Assembly (NCBI GenBank): GCA_045531955.1
Contig: JAZSFC010000023.1
Location: 12,997-76,996 of the forward strand
Reading direction: 5' to 3'
DNA: 64,000 nucleotides
DNA from: SIG299 sp045531955
Lineage (GTDB): Bacteria > Bacillota > Clostridia > Lachnospirales > Lachnospiraceae
The notes beneath the pieces are model-generated. The model did not search any database. It saw only the letters and a program-made list of their open reading frames with translations, and was not told the DNA's origin. The position numbers and the translations under genes are program-made. Below are positions 41,829 to 49,879 of the stretch, one piece after another. Within the stretch, counting starts at the first letter, position 1. Every line of letters starts with the position of its first letter.

Positions 41829-41885
41829 CTATCTTACCACTGCGGTTACAATACCCGCAGCCATCAATAAAATTACAAATGCCAT
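41829..41885 (-). CDS. Very small hydrophobic peptide, 18 residues
   Basis: Minus-strand frame MAFVILLMAAGIVTAVVR, stop TAG, with GAGGAG nine bases before the ATG, an almost ideal ribosome site. The peptide is one short hydrophobic helix with a C-terminal Arg, like small membrane proteins that accompany transporters. It follows the last gene of the ABC operon by 33 bases, separated by a CACG/CGTG hairpin (41901-41914). Expression is not proven. Confidence 0.5.
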   Translation of the reverse strand: MAFVILLMAAGIVTAVVR

Positions 41886-41918
41886 ATTTATTATTCTCCT
41901 CACGTTTTCGCGTGTCCC

Positions 41919-42425
41919 TTATTCTCCCGATTTAGCTCCCAAAGTACCAAGTACCGTATAAAATATCATATTTGCCACAAACACTGCTGTCAGTATTCCC
42001 TGAAACATCAAAATGTTTCCAAAACCGAAGATTGCTCCGAATATCAGCTGAATAACCAGGCAAAACAGCCAGAGTACCCCACCGTACATACCCATCAGCT
42101 TCCACTTGCTTATAATAAACGGCCAGGTCCTTATTGGGAAATACGCCGCCCGACGAAGTCTTCGGATGGTACGGTTTGCACTGTCTACCTCCCAAAACAA
42201 CGGTCCGGCCAAAACACCGGCGGACAAACAGCCAAACAAGACCGCCACAGCCACCACTCCAGGCACCGGCATCAAGCCCACAAAACCTACAATGCCAACT
42301 ACCAAAAACAATCCCACAATTAAAAACAACATATAATTTCCGGAAAGTATTTGACGGTCAAAGGCTTCCTCCGGTGTTTTGGCACCCTTGGAAAATTCCG
42401 CCATACTGCTTTTATTACTTATCAT
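41919..42425 (-). CDS. Membrane protein of unknown function in an ABC operon
   Basis: 168 residues with four hydrophobic segments (about 33-52, 55-75, 103-135, 140-160). It starts in a four-base overlap with the upstream ATPase gene, so it is probably a permease part or accessory of that transporter. No family is recognised. Confidence 0.7.
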   Translation of the reverse strand: MISNKSSMAEFSKGAKTPEEAFDRQILSGNYMLFLIVGLFLVVGIVGFVGLMPVPGVVAVAVLFGCLSAGVLAGPLFWEVDSANRTIRRLRRAAYFPIRTWPFIISKWKLMGMYGGVLWLFCLVIQLIFGAIFGFGNILMFQGILTAVFVANMIFYTVLGTLGAKSGE

Positions 42426-43201
42426 TCCTTTGCCGCCTCCTTTCTATCCGTCATTTTATCGTAATTGTAAATTACATCTTCCAGTTTTACGGTGCCGCGA
42501 CCTGCCGCTTCCCCATGCAGGTCCCTCATATAATCACGGTACAACTCACAAAGTTCTTCCTTACTTTCGTAAAACTTCATGCAGCCACCCTCAATAAATG
42601 CCACATAGTCGGCTACCTTATCCAGGTCTTCTGTTACATGGGTGGAAATAATCACAGAAACCAGTTCCTTTTCCACAGCTTCCTGAAGCAGATAATAAAA
42701 CTCCCTTCGGAATACCACATCCAGACCGCCGGTAGCCTCATCCATCAGAAGAAGCTTCGGGGAATGGGCCAGGGCAAAGGCCAGCTGAAATTTCATCCGC
42801 ATACCGCGGGATAAATTCCGGTAGGTAGTATCCCTGTTCAGTTCAAACCGTTTCAAATATGCATGGAATTTTTCCATATCAAACCGTTCATAAAATGCTC
42901 CCAGTAAGGTACCGTTCATTTCTAATGTCACATCAGTTAAAAATGGTTGTTCTTCCATCAACACACCGATTTCCTGCTTTGCTGCTACCGGGTCTTTCTT
43001 GGCATCCATACCGTTAATAAAAACACTTCCGCCACTGGCAGTTTCCGGATGAATCAACTGCTTGATTAATGTGGTTTTACCTGCGCCGTTTCTCCCGGTA
43101 AGACCAAGGATATAACCCGGTTCCAAAGAAAAAGAGACTTCCTTTAAGGTAAAGGAAAAATACTTTTTCGTCAGACCTTTTACTTCTAATATATTCTCCA
43201 T
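42422..43201 (-). CDS. ABC transporter ATP-binding protein, YtrB-like
   Basis: 259 residues. Walker A TGRNGAGKTTLIKQL (about 35-49), signature NLSRGMRMKFQLAFAL (about 132-147, with Arg in place of the second Gly), Walker B LLLMDEATGGLD (about 154-165). Second ATPase of the GntR-linked operon; pairs with the small membrane protein that follows. Confidence 0.88.
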   Translation of the reverse strand: MENILEVKGLTKKYFSFTLKEVSFSLEPGYILGLTGRNGAGKTTLIKQLIHPETASGGSVFINGMDAKKDPVAAKQEIGVLMEEQPFLTDVTLEMNGTLLGAFYERFDMEKFHAYLKRFELNRDTTYRNLSRGMRMKFQLAFALAHSPKLLLMDEATGGLDVVFRREFYYLLQEAVEKELVSVIISTHVTEDLDKVADYVAFIEGGCMKFYESKEELCELYRDYMRDLHGEAAGRGTVKLEDVIYNYDKMTDRKEAAKE

Positions 43202-43238
43202 ATTCCCTCATTTCTGCCGGATACCCGGCACAAAACTT

Positions 43239-43616
43239 TTACTGTTCTTCGTCATAGAGCAACTCCAGCATATCCATCATATTCTGCTTGGAAAGTTCTG
43301 CCGACTTACACTCTTTAATCAGCTCCGTCATATGTTTTTCGATGTCCTGTATTTTCTTTTCTTTTAGCATTTCCAGCTTTCTGGAGCTTACAAAGAAGCC
43401 TCTGCCCGGCACGGAGTAAATCAGTCCCTGTTCTTCCAGTTCCTCGTAAGCACGCTTTGTTGTAATTACGCTAATCTGCAAATCCTTAGCAAGACCGCGG
43501 ATGGAAGGCAGGGGCGCCTCTGCCTTTAACTCCTGCCGAAGTATGGCATCCTTGATTTGCTGCTCTATCTGCTCATAAATCGCCGCATTGCTATGCTCTG
43601 AAATAAAAATCTTCAT
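43239..43616 (-). CDS. GntR family transcriptional regulator, YtrA subfamily
   Basis: 125 residues, the short GntR form with no effector domain. Winged helix at about 10-76: IYEQIEQQIKDAILRQEL, LPSIRGLAKDLQISVITTKRAYEELEEQGLI and VPGRGFFV. YtrA-type regulators sit inside ABC operons and repress them until cell-wall stress. Here it lies between the permease and the second ATPase genes rather than first, and the likely operator is at 45370-45394. Confidence 0.9.
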   Translation of the reverse strand: MKIFISEHSNAAIYEQIEQQIKDAILRQELKAEAPLPSIRGLAKDLQISVITTKRAYEELEEQGLIYSVPGRGFFVSSRKLEMLKEKKIQDIEKHMTELIKECKSAELSKQNMMDMLELLYDEEQ

Positions 43617-43640
43617 GAATAATCCTCTCTTCTAACTGCA

Positions 43641-44384
43641 TTATGCCTGCTGTTTCAGCTGTTCCGCATTGGCCCACATACTTCTGCGCGGTGCTTTGCT
43701 ATATTCATTAAACCGTACCCAGTTCGCCGCATCTGCCCGGAAAATATACATTACCAGATACAGACACAGAACTACCAAAGCTTTTGTTTTTGCATGTTCA
43801 TTGCAGTCCATAAACATTCCTATCATCATGCTGGCAAACAATAAAGCTACACTGTAAACATTGTAAATGACAATCCGCACTTTTCTTCCCGTTGGAATAC
43901 AATCATCCAAAAAATTGGTTCCCTCCGGTTTGCTGTATCCGTATAAATTCACGAACGCATACCATTCCACCGTAATCAGAAGAAACAGCAAAATAATCAC
44001 ACCACGTTCCCAGAATATCTCAACACCGAAAGCATCCAAGATAATCGCGGACACTCCGGAAACCAGCACCATCCATGCCACTTGATGATTCGTACGTACC
44101 TTCAGGTAATACACAATGTCCTTTGTAGAAAGCGGTAAATAATTAAACGCCCCTTCTGCCAAAGCACTTAACGCCATAAACACCCAGATTACAAAATAAT
44201 ACATGCCGGCAGCATTAAAATCATCCATCTCTTTCACATACGGTAAAAGAAAAAAACCTAAATACATCAGTACCACCAAAAGTACCTTCCAACTACACAT
44301 CAAATCCTTAAAATCCGCCCACAGCATGCGATATGCCATTTTTCTGATTTTCTTTTTCTGTTCTATTTTTTCTGTCCAATCCAT
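43641..44384 (-). CDS. ABC transporter permease-like membrane protein
   Basis: 247 residues with about six hydrophobic segments (about 30-48, 63-82, 105-122, 128-146, 175-193, 200-218). It follows the first ATPase gene by 15 bases and presumably forms the channel for it. No detailed family is recognised. Confidence 0.78.
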   Translation of the reverse strand: MDWTEKIEQKKKIRKMAYRMLWADFKDLMCSWKVLLVVLMYLGFFLLPYVKEMDDFNAAGMYYFVIWVFMALSALAEGAFNYLPLSTKDIVYYLKVRTNHQVAWMVLVSGVSAIILDAFGVEIFWERGVIILLFLLITVEWYAFVNLYGYSKPEGTNFLDDCIPTGRKVRIVIYNVYSVALLFASMMIGMFMDCNEHAKTKALVVLCLYLVMYIFRADAANWVRFNEYSKAPRRSMWANAEQLKQQA

Positions 44385-44399
44385 GTTATTTCTCCTCCT

Positions 44400-45293
44400 T
44401 TATGCACCCATGCCATTCTGAATATTCGCATATTCCGTAATACTCTTTTTCTGTCCGTATAAGTAACAAAGCAAATCTTCAATACTTGGCGCTTCCACCA
44501 TGTCAGCAAACGGGAAAGGTCCGTCTTCTGCTTTTACCAATCCTTCGCTGTAGGTTTCCCTGTCCAGTCTGCCAATCAGGCGGCTCTTCATGCAGTCCAA
44601 CTGATGTTTGCTGCCCTTTACCACCCGATACTGACTCATCAGTGCTTCCTTTTCTTCAAACACCACCTGCTTGCCCTTTTCCAGTATGAGCAGGTAATCT
44701 GCCATGCGGTCTAACTCCTCGGTCAAATGGGTGGTCCAGATGATGTTGCGGTTGCCGGACTCCATGTACTCACCGATGAGCTGATATAAATCTTTTCTGG
44801 CAAAACTGTCTAAGGAAGCAGTCGGCTCATCTAAAAACAACACCTTGGAATCGTAGCTGAAGGCAAATGCCATCTGCACCTTTAATTTCATACCGGTGGA
44901 TAGCTTCTTCATCCTCTTTTTGAGTGGTATTTCCAATTTTTCCAGTAATTCCAGGTATTTTTCTTTATTAAAGTCCTTGTAAAACGGACCGTATATATCA
45001 CCGATATCTTTGGCCGTTACCGTGTCGGTAAACGGAAACGCTTCCAATACAAAAGCACATTGTCTGCGGTAATCCACCCGTTCTTCACCATCGGTTCCGC
45101 CGTCTTTACCGTTTATGCGGATGCTTCCACCATCCTTGCAGTCACCAAATAACATAGATTGGAACAATGTGGACTTACCGGAACCGTTACGGCCAACCAC
45201 ACCGAGTATGTAGCCTTCCGGTAACTCAAAATCGATTTCTCCCAATGTAAAATTATTGCGTTTTTTTGTAAACTGTTCTACTGTTACTCCCAT
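44400..45293 (-). CDS. ABC transporter ATP-binding protein
   Basis: 297 residues. Walker A VGRNGSGKSTLFQSM (about 34-48), signature KLSTGMKLKVQMAFAF (about 135-150), Walker B VLFLDEPTASLD (about 156-167). First gene of the five-gene unit ATPase, permease, GntR, ATPase, membrane protein. AGGAGG-like GGAGGT precedes the ATG. Confidence 0.9.
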   Translation of the reverse strand: MGVTVEQFTKKRNNFTLGEIDFELPEGYILGVVGRNGSGKSTLFQSMLFGDCKDGGSIRINGKDGGTDGEERVDYRRQCAFVLEAFPFTDTVTAKDIGDIYGPFYKDFNKEKYLELLEKLEIPLKKRMKKLSTGMKLKVQMAFAFSYDSKVLFLDEPTASLDSFARKDLYQLIGEYMESGNRNIIWTTHLTEELDRMADYLLILEKGKQVVFEEKEALMSQYRVVKGSKHQLDCMKSRLIGRLDRETYSEGLVKAEDGPFPFADMVEAPSIEDLLCYLYGQKKSITEYANIQNGMGA

Positions 45294-45347
45294 ATAAGAC
45301 CTCCGTCTGAACTCTGTTACTACTTGTTACCCTGTTTGTTTCTCCCA

Positions 45348-45411
45348 ACTGTATATGAACTGTTCATTCACTGTATATATTATATATACACAGTTTATAT
45401 ACAAATGTCAA
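45348..45411 (-). promoter_or_regulatory. Promoter and operators of the GntR/ABC operon
   Basis: On the minus strand TTGACA (45411-45406), 17 bp, TATATA (45388-45383). Over the -10 box lies a near-palindrome beginning ACTGTATATA and ending TATACACAGT (45370-45394). ACTGTATAT occurs again at 45348-45356, 22 bp away, in the same orientation. Spacing and symmetry fit a GntR dimer site plus a second half-site. Confidence 0.6.
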
Positions 45412-45430
45412 TAGGTATTTTGAAAAAAAT

Positions 45431-45479
45431 AAAAGACCAAGCCACGGACAATCTGATTTGTCCTTCCAGTTGGTCTTTT
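45431..45479 (-). terminator. Terminator after the small membrane protein gene
   Basis: AAAAGACCAA/TTGGTCTTTT outer stem with an inner GGACAA/TTGTCC stem, directly after the stop codon at 45483. Confidence 0.82.
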
Positions 45480-45482
45480 ACT

Positions 45483-45746
45483 TTACATATTATACTTTAT
45501 GAAACTCCTCACCGTCAACGCGAACCAGCCAATTGCCAGAATGCACCAGAAAATTGCCCTGCCGCGCTTTTTCTCTAACCATGCTGATGCTGCATCCCAC
45601 ACGCAGACTAAAGTAATCATTACTTCTGATGCAAACTCCAGTGTTTTCCAATGAAATATCTGTACAAAAAGCCACACAATGACCGTACATACCGTAAAAA
45701 TATTTTTCAGCTTTGGAATATCATATTCCCAGTTAAATTTTTTCAT
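45483..45746 (-). CDS. Small membrane protein of unknown function
   Basis: 87 residues with two or three hydrophobic segments (IFTVCTVIVWLFVQIF, about 16-31; ASEVMITLVCVWDAASAWL, about 39-57; FWCILAIGWFALTV, about 66-79). It overlaps the upstream gene by 14 bases and is followed by a terminator, so it ends a two-gene unit. Confidence 0.72.
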   Translation of the reverse strand: MKKFNWEYDIPKLKNIFTVCTVIVWLFVQIFHWKTLEFASEVMITLVCVWDAASAWLEKKRGRAIFWCILAIGWFALTVRSFIKYNM

Positions 45747-46368
45747 ATGTTGTTTTCTCCTTTAGAGTCTCTGTCAACTCATCCGCTGTTCCAAGCAACA
45801 GCTCCTTCTTTTGCAACAACACTATTTGATTCTCATAAATCACTCCGAATAACTCCGCAGTTTCCAAAGCACATTCCATATTTATATAGGAAATCTTCTT
45901 ATCTTCTCCTACCCCGCTCATAACAACTTCTGTGTCGTCAAATACCAGACGAAGCTTTTGGCTTTTCATGGAAGCATTCATATTCTCCAACAACTTCTTT
46001 GCCTTCTTCTCATAAGAATTTTTCTTCCTGTCCTCTTTACGAAGATAGAGAACACCCATCACAATGGCAAAGAAACCCGCTACCAACGGTACCGGCAGTT
46101 CCTGCGGTTTCATGACCCCCGGCACAAACAGGAAAATTCCCATCACAAGAAGTAGACCGCCCCACTGTCTCCTGCTTTCCCGGCGGCGTTTTAACTCTGC
46201 TTCGGTCGCACGTGGTACAGCACTAAGCTTGTCGGTCAGTTTCCAAAGGCCGGGAAGCTTTTTTCTGGAAGCAAGCTCCACACGTTTTTGCAGCATCTGT
46301 GCTACCTGCGGAACCAGCACTTCTATCTCATATGGTTTCATGGAAAAAATAAAATTAGTAGTTGCCAT
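45733..46368 (-). CDS. Membrane protein of unknown function
   Basis: 211 residues: a soluble start, two adjacent hydrophobic segments (LLLVMGIFLFVPGV and LVAGFFAIVMGVLYL, about 72-105) flanked by basic residues, then a soluble C-terminal half (KLRLVFDDTEVVMSGVGEDKKISY) that looks like a small beta domain, as in YcxB-type proteins. Name not given because the match is weak. Confidence 0.68.
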   Translation of the reverse strand: MATTNFIFSMKPYEIEVLVPQVAQMLQKRVELASRKKLPGLWKLTDKLSAVPRATEAELKRRRESRRQWGGLLLVMGIFLFVPGVMKPQELPVPLVAGFFAIVMGVLYLRKEDRKKNSYEKKAKKLLENMNASMKSQKLRLVFDDTEVVMSGVGEDKKISYINMECALETAELFGVIYENQIVLLQKKELLLGTADELTETLKEKTTYEKI

Positions 46369-46504
46369 GAAGTTCCCTACCTTTCTAAGTATATTTCATC
46401 AATAAATGAAAATTTGCGTTACCTTTATGAACATTTTACCATATGAGAAGCTATCTGACAATGAACTTCCTATTAAATTTCTACCGGCACCGCACTTTTC
46501 ACCG

Positions 46505-48241
46505 TTACATTTCCTCCGGACAGTCCATACCAAGCAGTCCACAGGCATCCTTTAACACCTTCTGCACCGCATCCACCAAAGCCAGACGTGCCTGCTTTTC
46601 TTCCTCGGAAGCATTTAAAATCGGGCACTCATGATAGAACTTATTAAAAGCACTTGCCACGGAAATAATGTACCGTGCCACCACCGATGGTTCATAACGC
46701 TCCGCCGCGCCTTGTACCGCTGCCTCGTAGCCGGACAATGTTTTCACTAATGCATAGCTTACTTCATCGGTGAGGTGCTTATAATTTATGCCGTAGGTCC
46801 CCGCCATAGCAGGCGCATATGCTATTCCTTCCTTTCCCTGCATAAATCCATTCTTCCGCAAAATGCTCTTTGCCCGGGCGTAGGTGTACTGTACATATGG
46901 CCCGGTGGTGCCTTCAAAGCTCAGTACATCCTCCCAGTTAAATTCCACGTTCTTAATCCGCTGATTGAATAGGTCATGGAAAATCACAGCACCGACACCT
47001 ACCTGTTTTGCGGTTTCTTCCTTGTTCTGCAAATCAGGATTTTTCGCCTGAATTGCGGTCATTGCCCGTTCCATGGCTTCTTTTAAAATATCCTCTGCGT
47101 ACACAATGTTTCCGGTCCGGGAGGAAAGCTTTGCTCCCGCCATGCTGACCAGACCATATGGCACATGCACTAACGCATCCTCTGCCCAAGCATTTCCCAT
47201 AAGTTTTACCGCCGTGAATACCTGCTTAAAATGCAAGGACTGCTCCAGACCCGTCACATACAGACATTTTTCAAACCCATAGGTCTGTTTCCGGTACAGC
47301 ACCGCCGCAATATCCCGGGAATGATAAATGGAACCGCCGTCACTCTTGGTTATCAGGCAAGGCGGCATGTCGAAAGCTGTCAGATCAATCACGTTGGCAC
47401 CCTGGCTCTCGGTCAACAGATTCTTTTCCTTCAATTCCTCCACCAGTGCCGGCACCTTTTCCCGGTAAAAGCTCTCCCCGATGTAAGAATCAAAGGAAAT
47501 GCCAAGCAGCTTGTACACCCGCTCAAACTCCACAAGACTGATGTCCTTAAACCAGTTCCAGATAGCAAGAGCCTCCTCGTCGTTTTGTTCCATCTTTACA
47601 AACCAGTTCCGGGCTTCCTCCATCAGAGAAGCATCTTCATCCTTTTCCTGATTGAATTTCACATAAATCCGCATCAGCTCCTCGATGCCCTTTTCTTCGA
47701 TTTCTTCCTTGCTGCTCCATTTTTTATATGCCACAATCAGCTTGCCAAACTGGGTACCCCAGTCCCCCAAATGATTGATGCGCACCACGTTATATCCCAG
47801 TTTTTCATAAATCTTATACAAAGAATTGCCAATAACCGTGGTCCGCAGATGTCCCACGTGGAAGTTCTTCGCTATATTCGGAGAAGAATAATCCATACAA
47901 ACGGTTTTCCCGGAACCCGGCTGTTGTACCCCGTGATTTTCTCCGTTTGCAGTTGCCAGACATTGCTTTACATAAGCAGCACGGTCAAGAAAAATGTTGC
48001 AGTAACCGTTTACCGCTTCCACCTTTTCAATTCCCAGTTTATCTGCCTGCGCTGTAAGTCCTTCTGCCAGTTCCTCCGCAATCAGCTTTGGATTCTTCCG
48101 AAGTACCTTAGCAAAGGAAAAGCAAGGTAGAGCAAAATCACCCATGAAAGCCTCCGGTGGGGTTTCCATAAGTGTCAGGAACTGTTCGGAAGTAGTTTCC
48201 GGAAGCTGTGTAGTTAAATAGTTGCAAATTTGGGTTTTCAT
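46505..48241 (-). CDS. argS: Arginine-tRNA ligase
   Basis: 578 residues, a complete class I synthetase. Add-1 N-terminal domain, the HIGH box as FHVGH in SSPNIAKNFHVGHLRTTVIG (about 118-137), the KMSKS region as GAKLSSRTGN, and a C-terminal DALR anticodon domain (KFYHECPIL). GGAGG precedes the ATG. The 280-base leader carries an arginine-codon-rich peptide and an attenuator terminator, so expression is likely set by charged tRNA-Arg. Confidence 0.96.
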   Translation of the reverse strand: MKTQICNYLTTQLPETTSEQFLTLMETPPEAFMGDFALPCFSFAKVLRKNPKLIAEELAEGLTAQADKLGIEKVEAVNGYCNIFLDRAAYVKQCLATANGENHGVQQPGSGKTVCMDYSSPNIAKNFHVGHLRTTVIGNSLYKIYEKLGYNVVRINHLGDWGTQFGKLIVAYKKWSSKEEIEEKGIEELMRIYVKFNQEKDEDASLMEEARNWFVKMEQNDEEALAIWNWFKDISLVEFERVYKLLGISFDSYIGESFYREKVPALVEELKEKNLLTESQGANVIDLTAFDMPPCLITKSDGGSIYHSRDIAAVLYRKQTYGFEKCLYVTGLEQSLHFKQVFTAVKLMGNAWAEDALVHVPYGLVSMAGAKLSSRTGNIVYAEDILKEAMERAMTAIQAKNPDLQNKEETAKQVGVGAVIFHDLFNQRIKNVEFNWEDVLSFEGTTGPYVQYTYARAKSILRKNGFMQGKEGIAYAPAMAGTYGINYKHLTDEVSYALVKTLSGYEAAVQGAAERYEPSVVARYIISVASAFNKFYHECPILNASEEEKQARLALVDAVQKVLKDACGLLGMDCPEEM

Positions 48242-48260
48242 AATTTTCCTCCTTATTTTT

Positions 48261-48315
48261 TGAAAAAGAAAGAACCGCCCTCAAAATGACTTAAAGCCAA
48301 ATTGATTGCGGTTCT
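48261..48315 (-). terminator. Attenuator terminator in the argS leader
   Basis: AGAACCGC (48315-48308 on the minus strand) pairs with GCGGTTCT (48278-48271) across a 29-base loop and is followed by TTCTTTTTC. It ends only about 20 bases before the argS start. Confidence 0.75.
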
Positions 48316-48339
48316 GCATAATTTTATATAAACAACAGC

Positions 48340-48410
48340 ACCGCACGAAAACAAGACGTACACCTTGTAGTCATGCGGCAATTTTGCATGAGCTACAGGA
48401 ACTTACGTCT
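48340..48410 (-). promoter_or_regulatory. Alternative pairing segments of the argS attenuator
   Basis: Read on the minus strand. Segment 1 (48410-48386, from the last Arg codons through the stop codon) pairs with segment 2 (48379-48352): TCATGC/GCATGA, GTAG/CTAC and AGACGT/ACGTCT. Segment 2 can instead pair by GCCGCATG with CGTGCGGT of segment 3 (48347-48340). Segment 3 can also pair through TGCGGT with ACCGCA in the terminator arm. Confidence 0.65.
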
Positions 48411-48455
48411 GCATCTGCGTCTTAATCTTAAGCTGTTTACATAAAGGTTGTTCAT
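48393..48455 (-). CDS. Leader peptide of argS, arginine-codon rich
   Basis: 20 residues. The first nine are MNNLYVNSL; the rest hold six Arg codons (AGA, AGA, CGC, AGA, AGA, CGT) within codons 10-17, then KFL and TAG. AAGGAG lies nine bases before the ATG. The stop codon falls inside the first alternative RNA segment, so a ribosome that finishes the peptide masks it. Six arginines in eight codons directly upstream of argS is hard to explain otherwise. Confidence 0.78.
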   Translation of the reverse strand: MNNLYVNSLRLRRRCRRKFL

Positions 48456-48492
48456 TTTTAGTTACTCCTTTTCCTTGCGGAATGTTGAATGT

Positions 48493-48521
48493 ACTGTAAC
48501 ATAGATGGAATAAAATTGCAA
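48493..48521 (-). promoter_or_regulatory. Promoter of the argS leader
   Basis: On the minus strand TTGCAA (48521-48516), 17 bp, TACAGT (48498-48493), about 35 bases before the leader peptide start. Confidence 0.7.
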
Positions 48522-48524
48522 GCT

Positions 48525-49274
48525 TTATTTTATCTTCTCCGCCCCAATTTCCACCCATGCCGGACGAAACCCAGCGTTCAAGGCAATATTCCAGGAATGA
48601 TAATTAGACAGGCTCGTACCATAAAACGGGATCTTGCCTTCTTCTAGAATTTTATTTTTTAACAAAGTTACCAGATAAGTAGCTACACCCTTGGAACGAT
48701 ATTCCGGCAGTACATCAATGCCAATCTGCTGCCAGCCCGGGGCATCCCCGGAACATCCTGCCATGCCCATAATATTCTCACCATCATAGGCACATACCAC
48801 GATTTTATCCGGGCGATGTGGCAGATATTCGGAACAGATAGCATTTGAGAAACGTTCATCCCCGTAAAATTGTGAAATTTCTTCCTTGCCGAAAAACCAT
48901 TTTACCGGAAAATCTTTCTTCGGTTCCACAGACTCCGCAGGAAGAAACATATGATAAGTTTGCGTCAAGGTATATCCAAAGCGATTTAACTCCTCTTGTA
49001 ACGGCAAAAGATTCGGTAGTTCAAAGAGCCAGTGACCATGGCGATTTTTCATGAATTCCAGCAGAAAAGGATGCAGGCATTCTTCTGCAGTCAGCACTGC
49101 ATTTCCACCTAGAGTGACCATGTGAAAGAAATACTTTTCTTTACCATACATGCGGCGGCCTTCCTGCAGGGCAGAGACGGTCAGGATATTCTCCTGTTTA
49201 GTAAATTCCGTAGGGGAACAGTTAAATTCTTTGGATAACAATTCATAGAGTTTTTCTCTGTAACTATGTAACAT
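48525..49274 (-). CDS. GNAT family N-acetyltransferase
   Basis: 249 residues from the ATG at 49274, which has AAAGGA eight bases upstream; a longer frame to 49340 overlaps the previous gene and lacks a site. The C-terminal half carries the acetyl-CoA motif IDVLPEYRSKGVATYLVTLL (about 189-208) and YGTSLSNYHSWNIALNAGF, the ending usual for GNAT enzymes. The N-terminal half is an unassigned extension. Substrate unknown. Confidence 0.85.
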   Translation of the reverse strand: MLHSYREKLYELLSKEFNCSPTEFTKQENILTVSALQEGRRMYGKEKYFFHMVTLGGNAVLTAEECLHPFLLEFMKNRHGHWLFELPNLLPLQEELNRFGYTLTQTYHMFLPAESVEPKKDFPVKWFFGKEEISQFYGDERFSNAICSEYLPHRPDKIVVCAYDGENIMGMAGCSGDAPGWQQIGIDVLPEYRSKGVATYLVTLLKNKILEEGKIPFYGTSLSNYHSWNIALNAGFRPAWVEIGAEKIK

Positions 49275-49315
49275 GGTTTTGTCCTTTTCTATTTCAGTTT
49301 TCCGTGTGCAGCATA

Positions 49316-49858
49316 TTACCACTCCACAACCATTGCACATCGTTTTGCACCGGTTTTAATGCTTTCTTCCAGCGTCACCTTTACATTCGTTTGAAATACT
49401 TCCCGAAACATGCTTGCTGCGTTTCCAATGGTACAGTAACACCAAGTCTTTGTCAGCTTTTCCGGTATACGTTTTACGCAACCGCAATAGCATTCCGGGT
49501 AACAAAATAGCAGTTTGTTTTCTGAGATATATTCTAATGATGCAAAGGTTTCCCCATGGTTGAATGCATCCACAAAGTCTTTCATACACTCAACCTGATT
49601 CAAATATTTCAGCATCTTCTTCGCATTGGATTTACCATCATTACAAATACATTCTTTTCGTACTTTGATAATTTCCTCTTCTTCCAAATGCTCTTCGAGA
49701 AATCCGCAAGCATGCTGTGCCCATTCAAATTTCTTTTCGATGGTTGCACTTTTCGATAAAGGATATTCTTTTTCTAATTGTTCTGCCAGTTCAGGACTTA
49801 TATTATTCTTTAAACTCTCTACCAAACGTATGGAATGGGCGTTATCGTTTTTTGGCAT
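49316..49858 (-). CDS. Cysteine-rich protein of unknown function (DUF6144-like)
   Basis: 180 residues with nine cysteines, among them ACGF (about 50), ECICNDGKSNAKKML (about 69-83), CYPECYCGCVKR (about 118-129) and WCYCTIGNAASMFREVF (about 139-155). The last part is like a domain I recall in clostridial proteins of unknown role. A metal site is likely. GGAGG precedes the ATG; it follows the Fpg/Nei-like gene by 21 bases on the same strand. Confidence 0.65.
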   Translation of the reverse strand: MPKNDNAHSIRLVESLKNNISPELAEQLEKEYPLSKSATIEKKFEWAQHACGFLEEHLEEEEIIKVRKECICNDGKSNAKKMLKYLNQVECMKDFVDAFNHGETFASLEYISENKLLFCYPECYCGCVKRIPEKLTKTWCYCTIGNAASMFREVFQTNVKVTLEESIKTGAKRCAMVVEW

Positions 49859-49879
49859 TTCTGTTCTTCCTCCTCTTCT

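Noticed and set aside
47231..48130. 299-codon plus-strand frame opposite argS
   Set aside because: Antisense shadow of ArgRS, whose catalytic motifs are intact.
48242..48521. T-box leader upstream of argS
   Set aside because: The T-box core is absent here too, and the region is occupied by an Arg-rich peptide frame and alternative stems.
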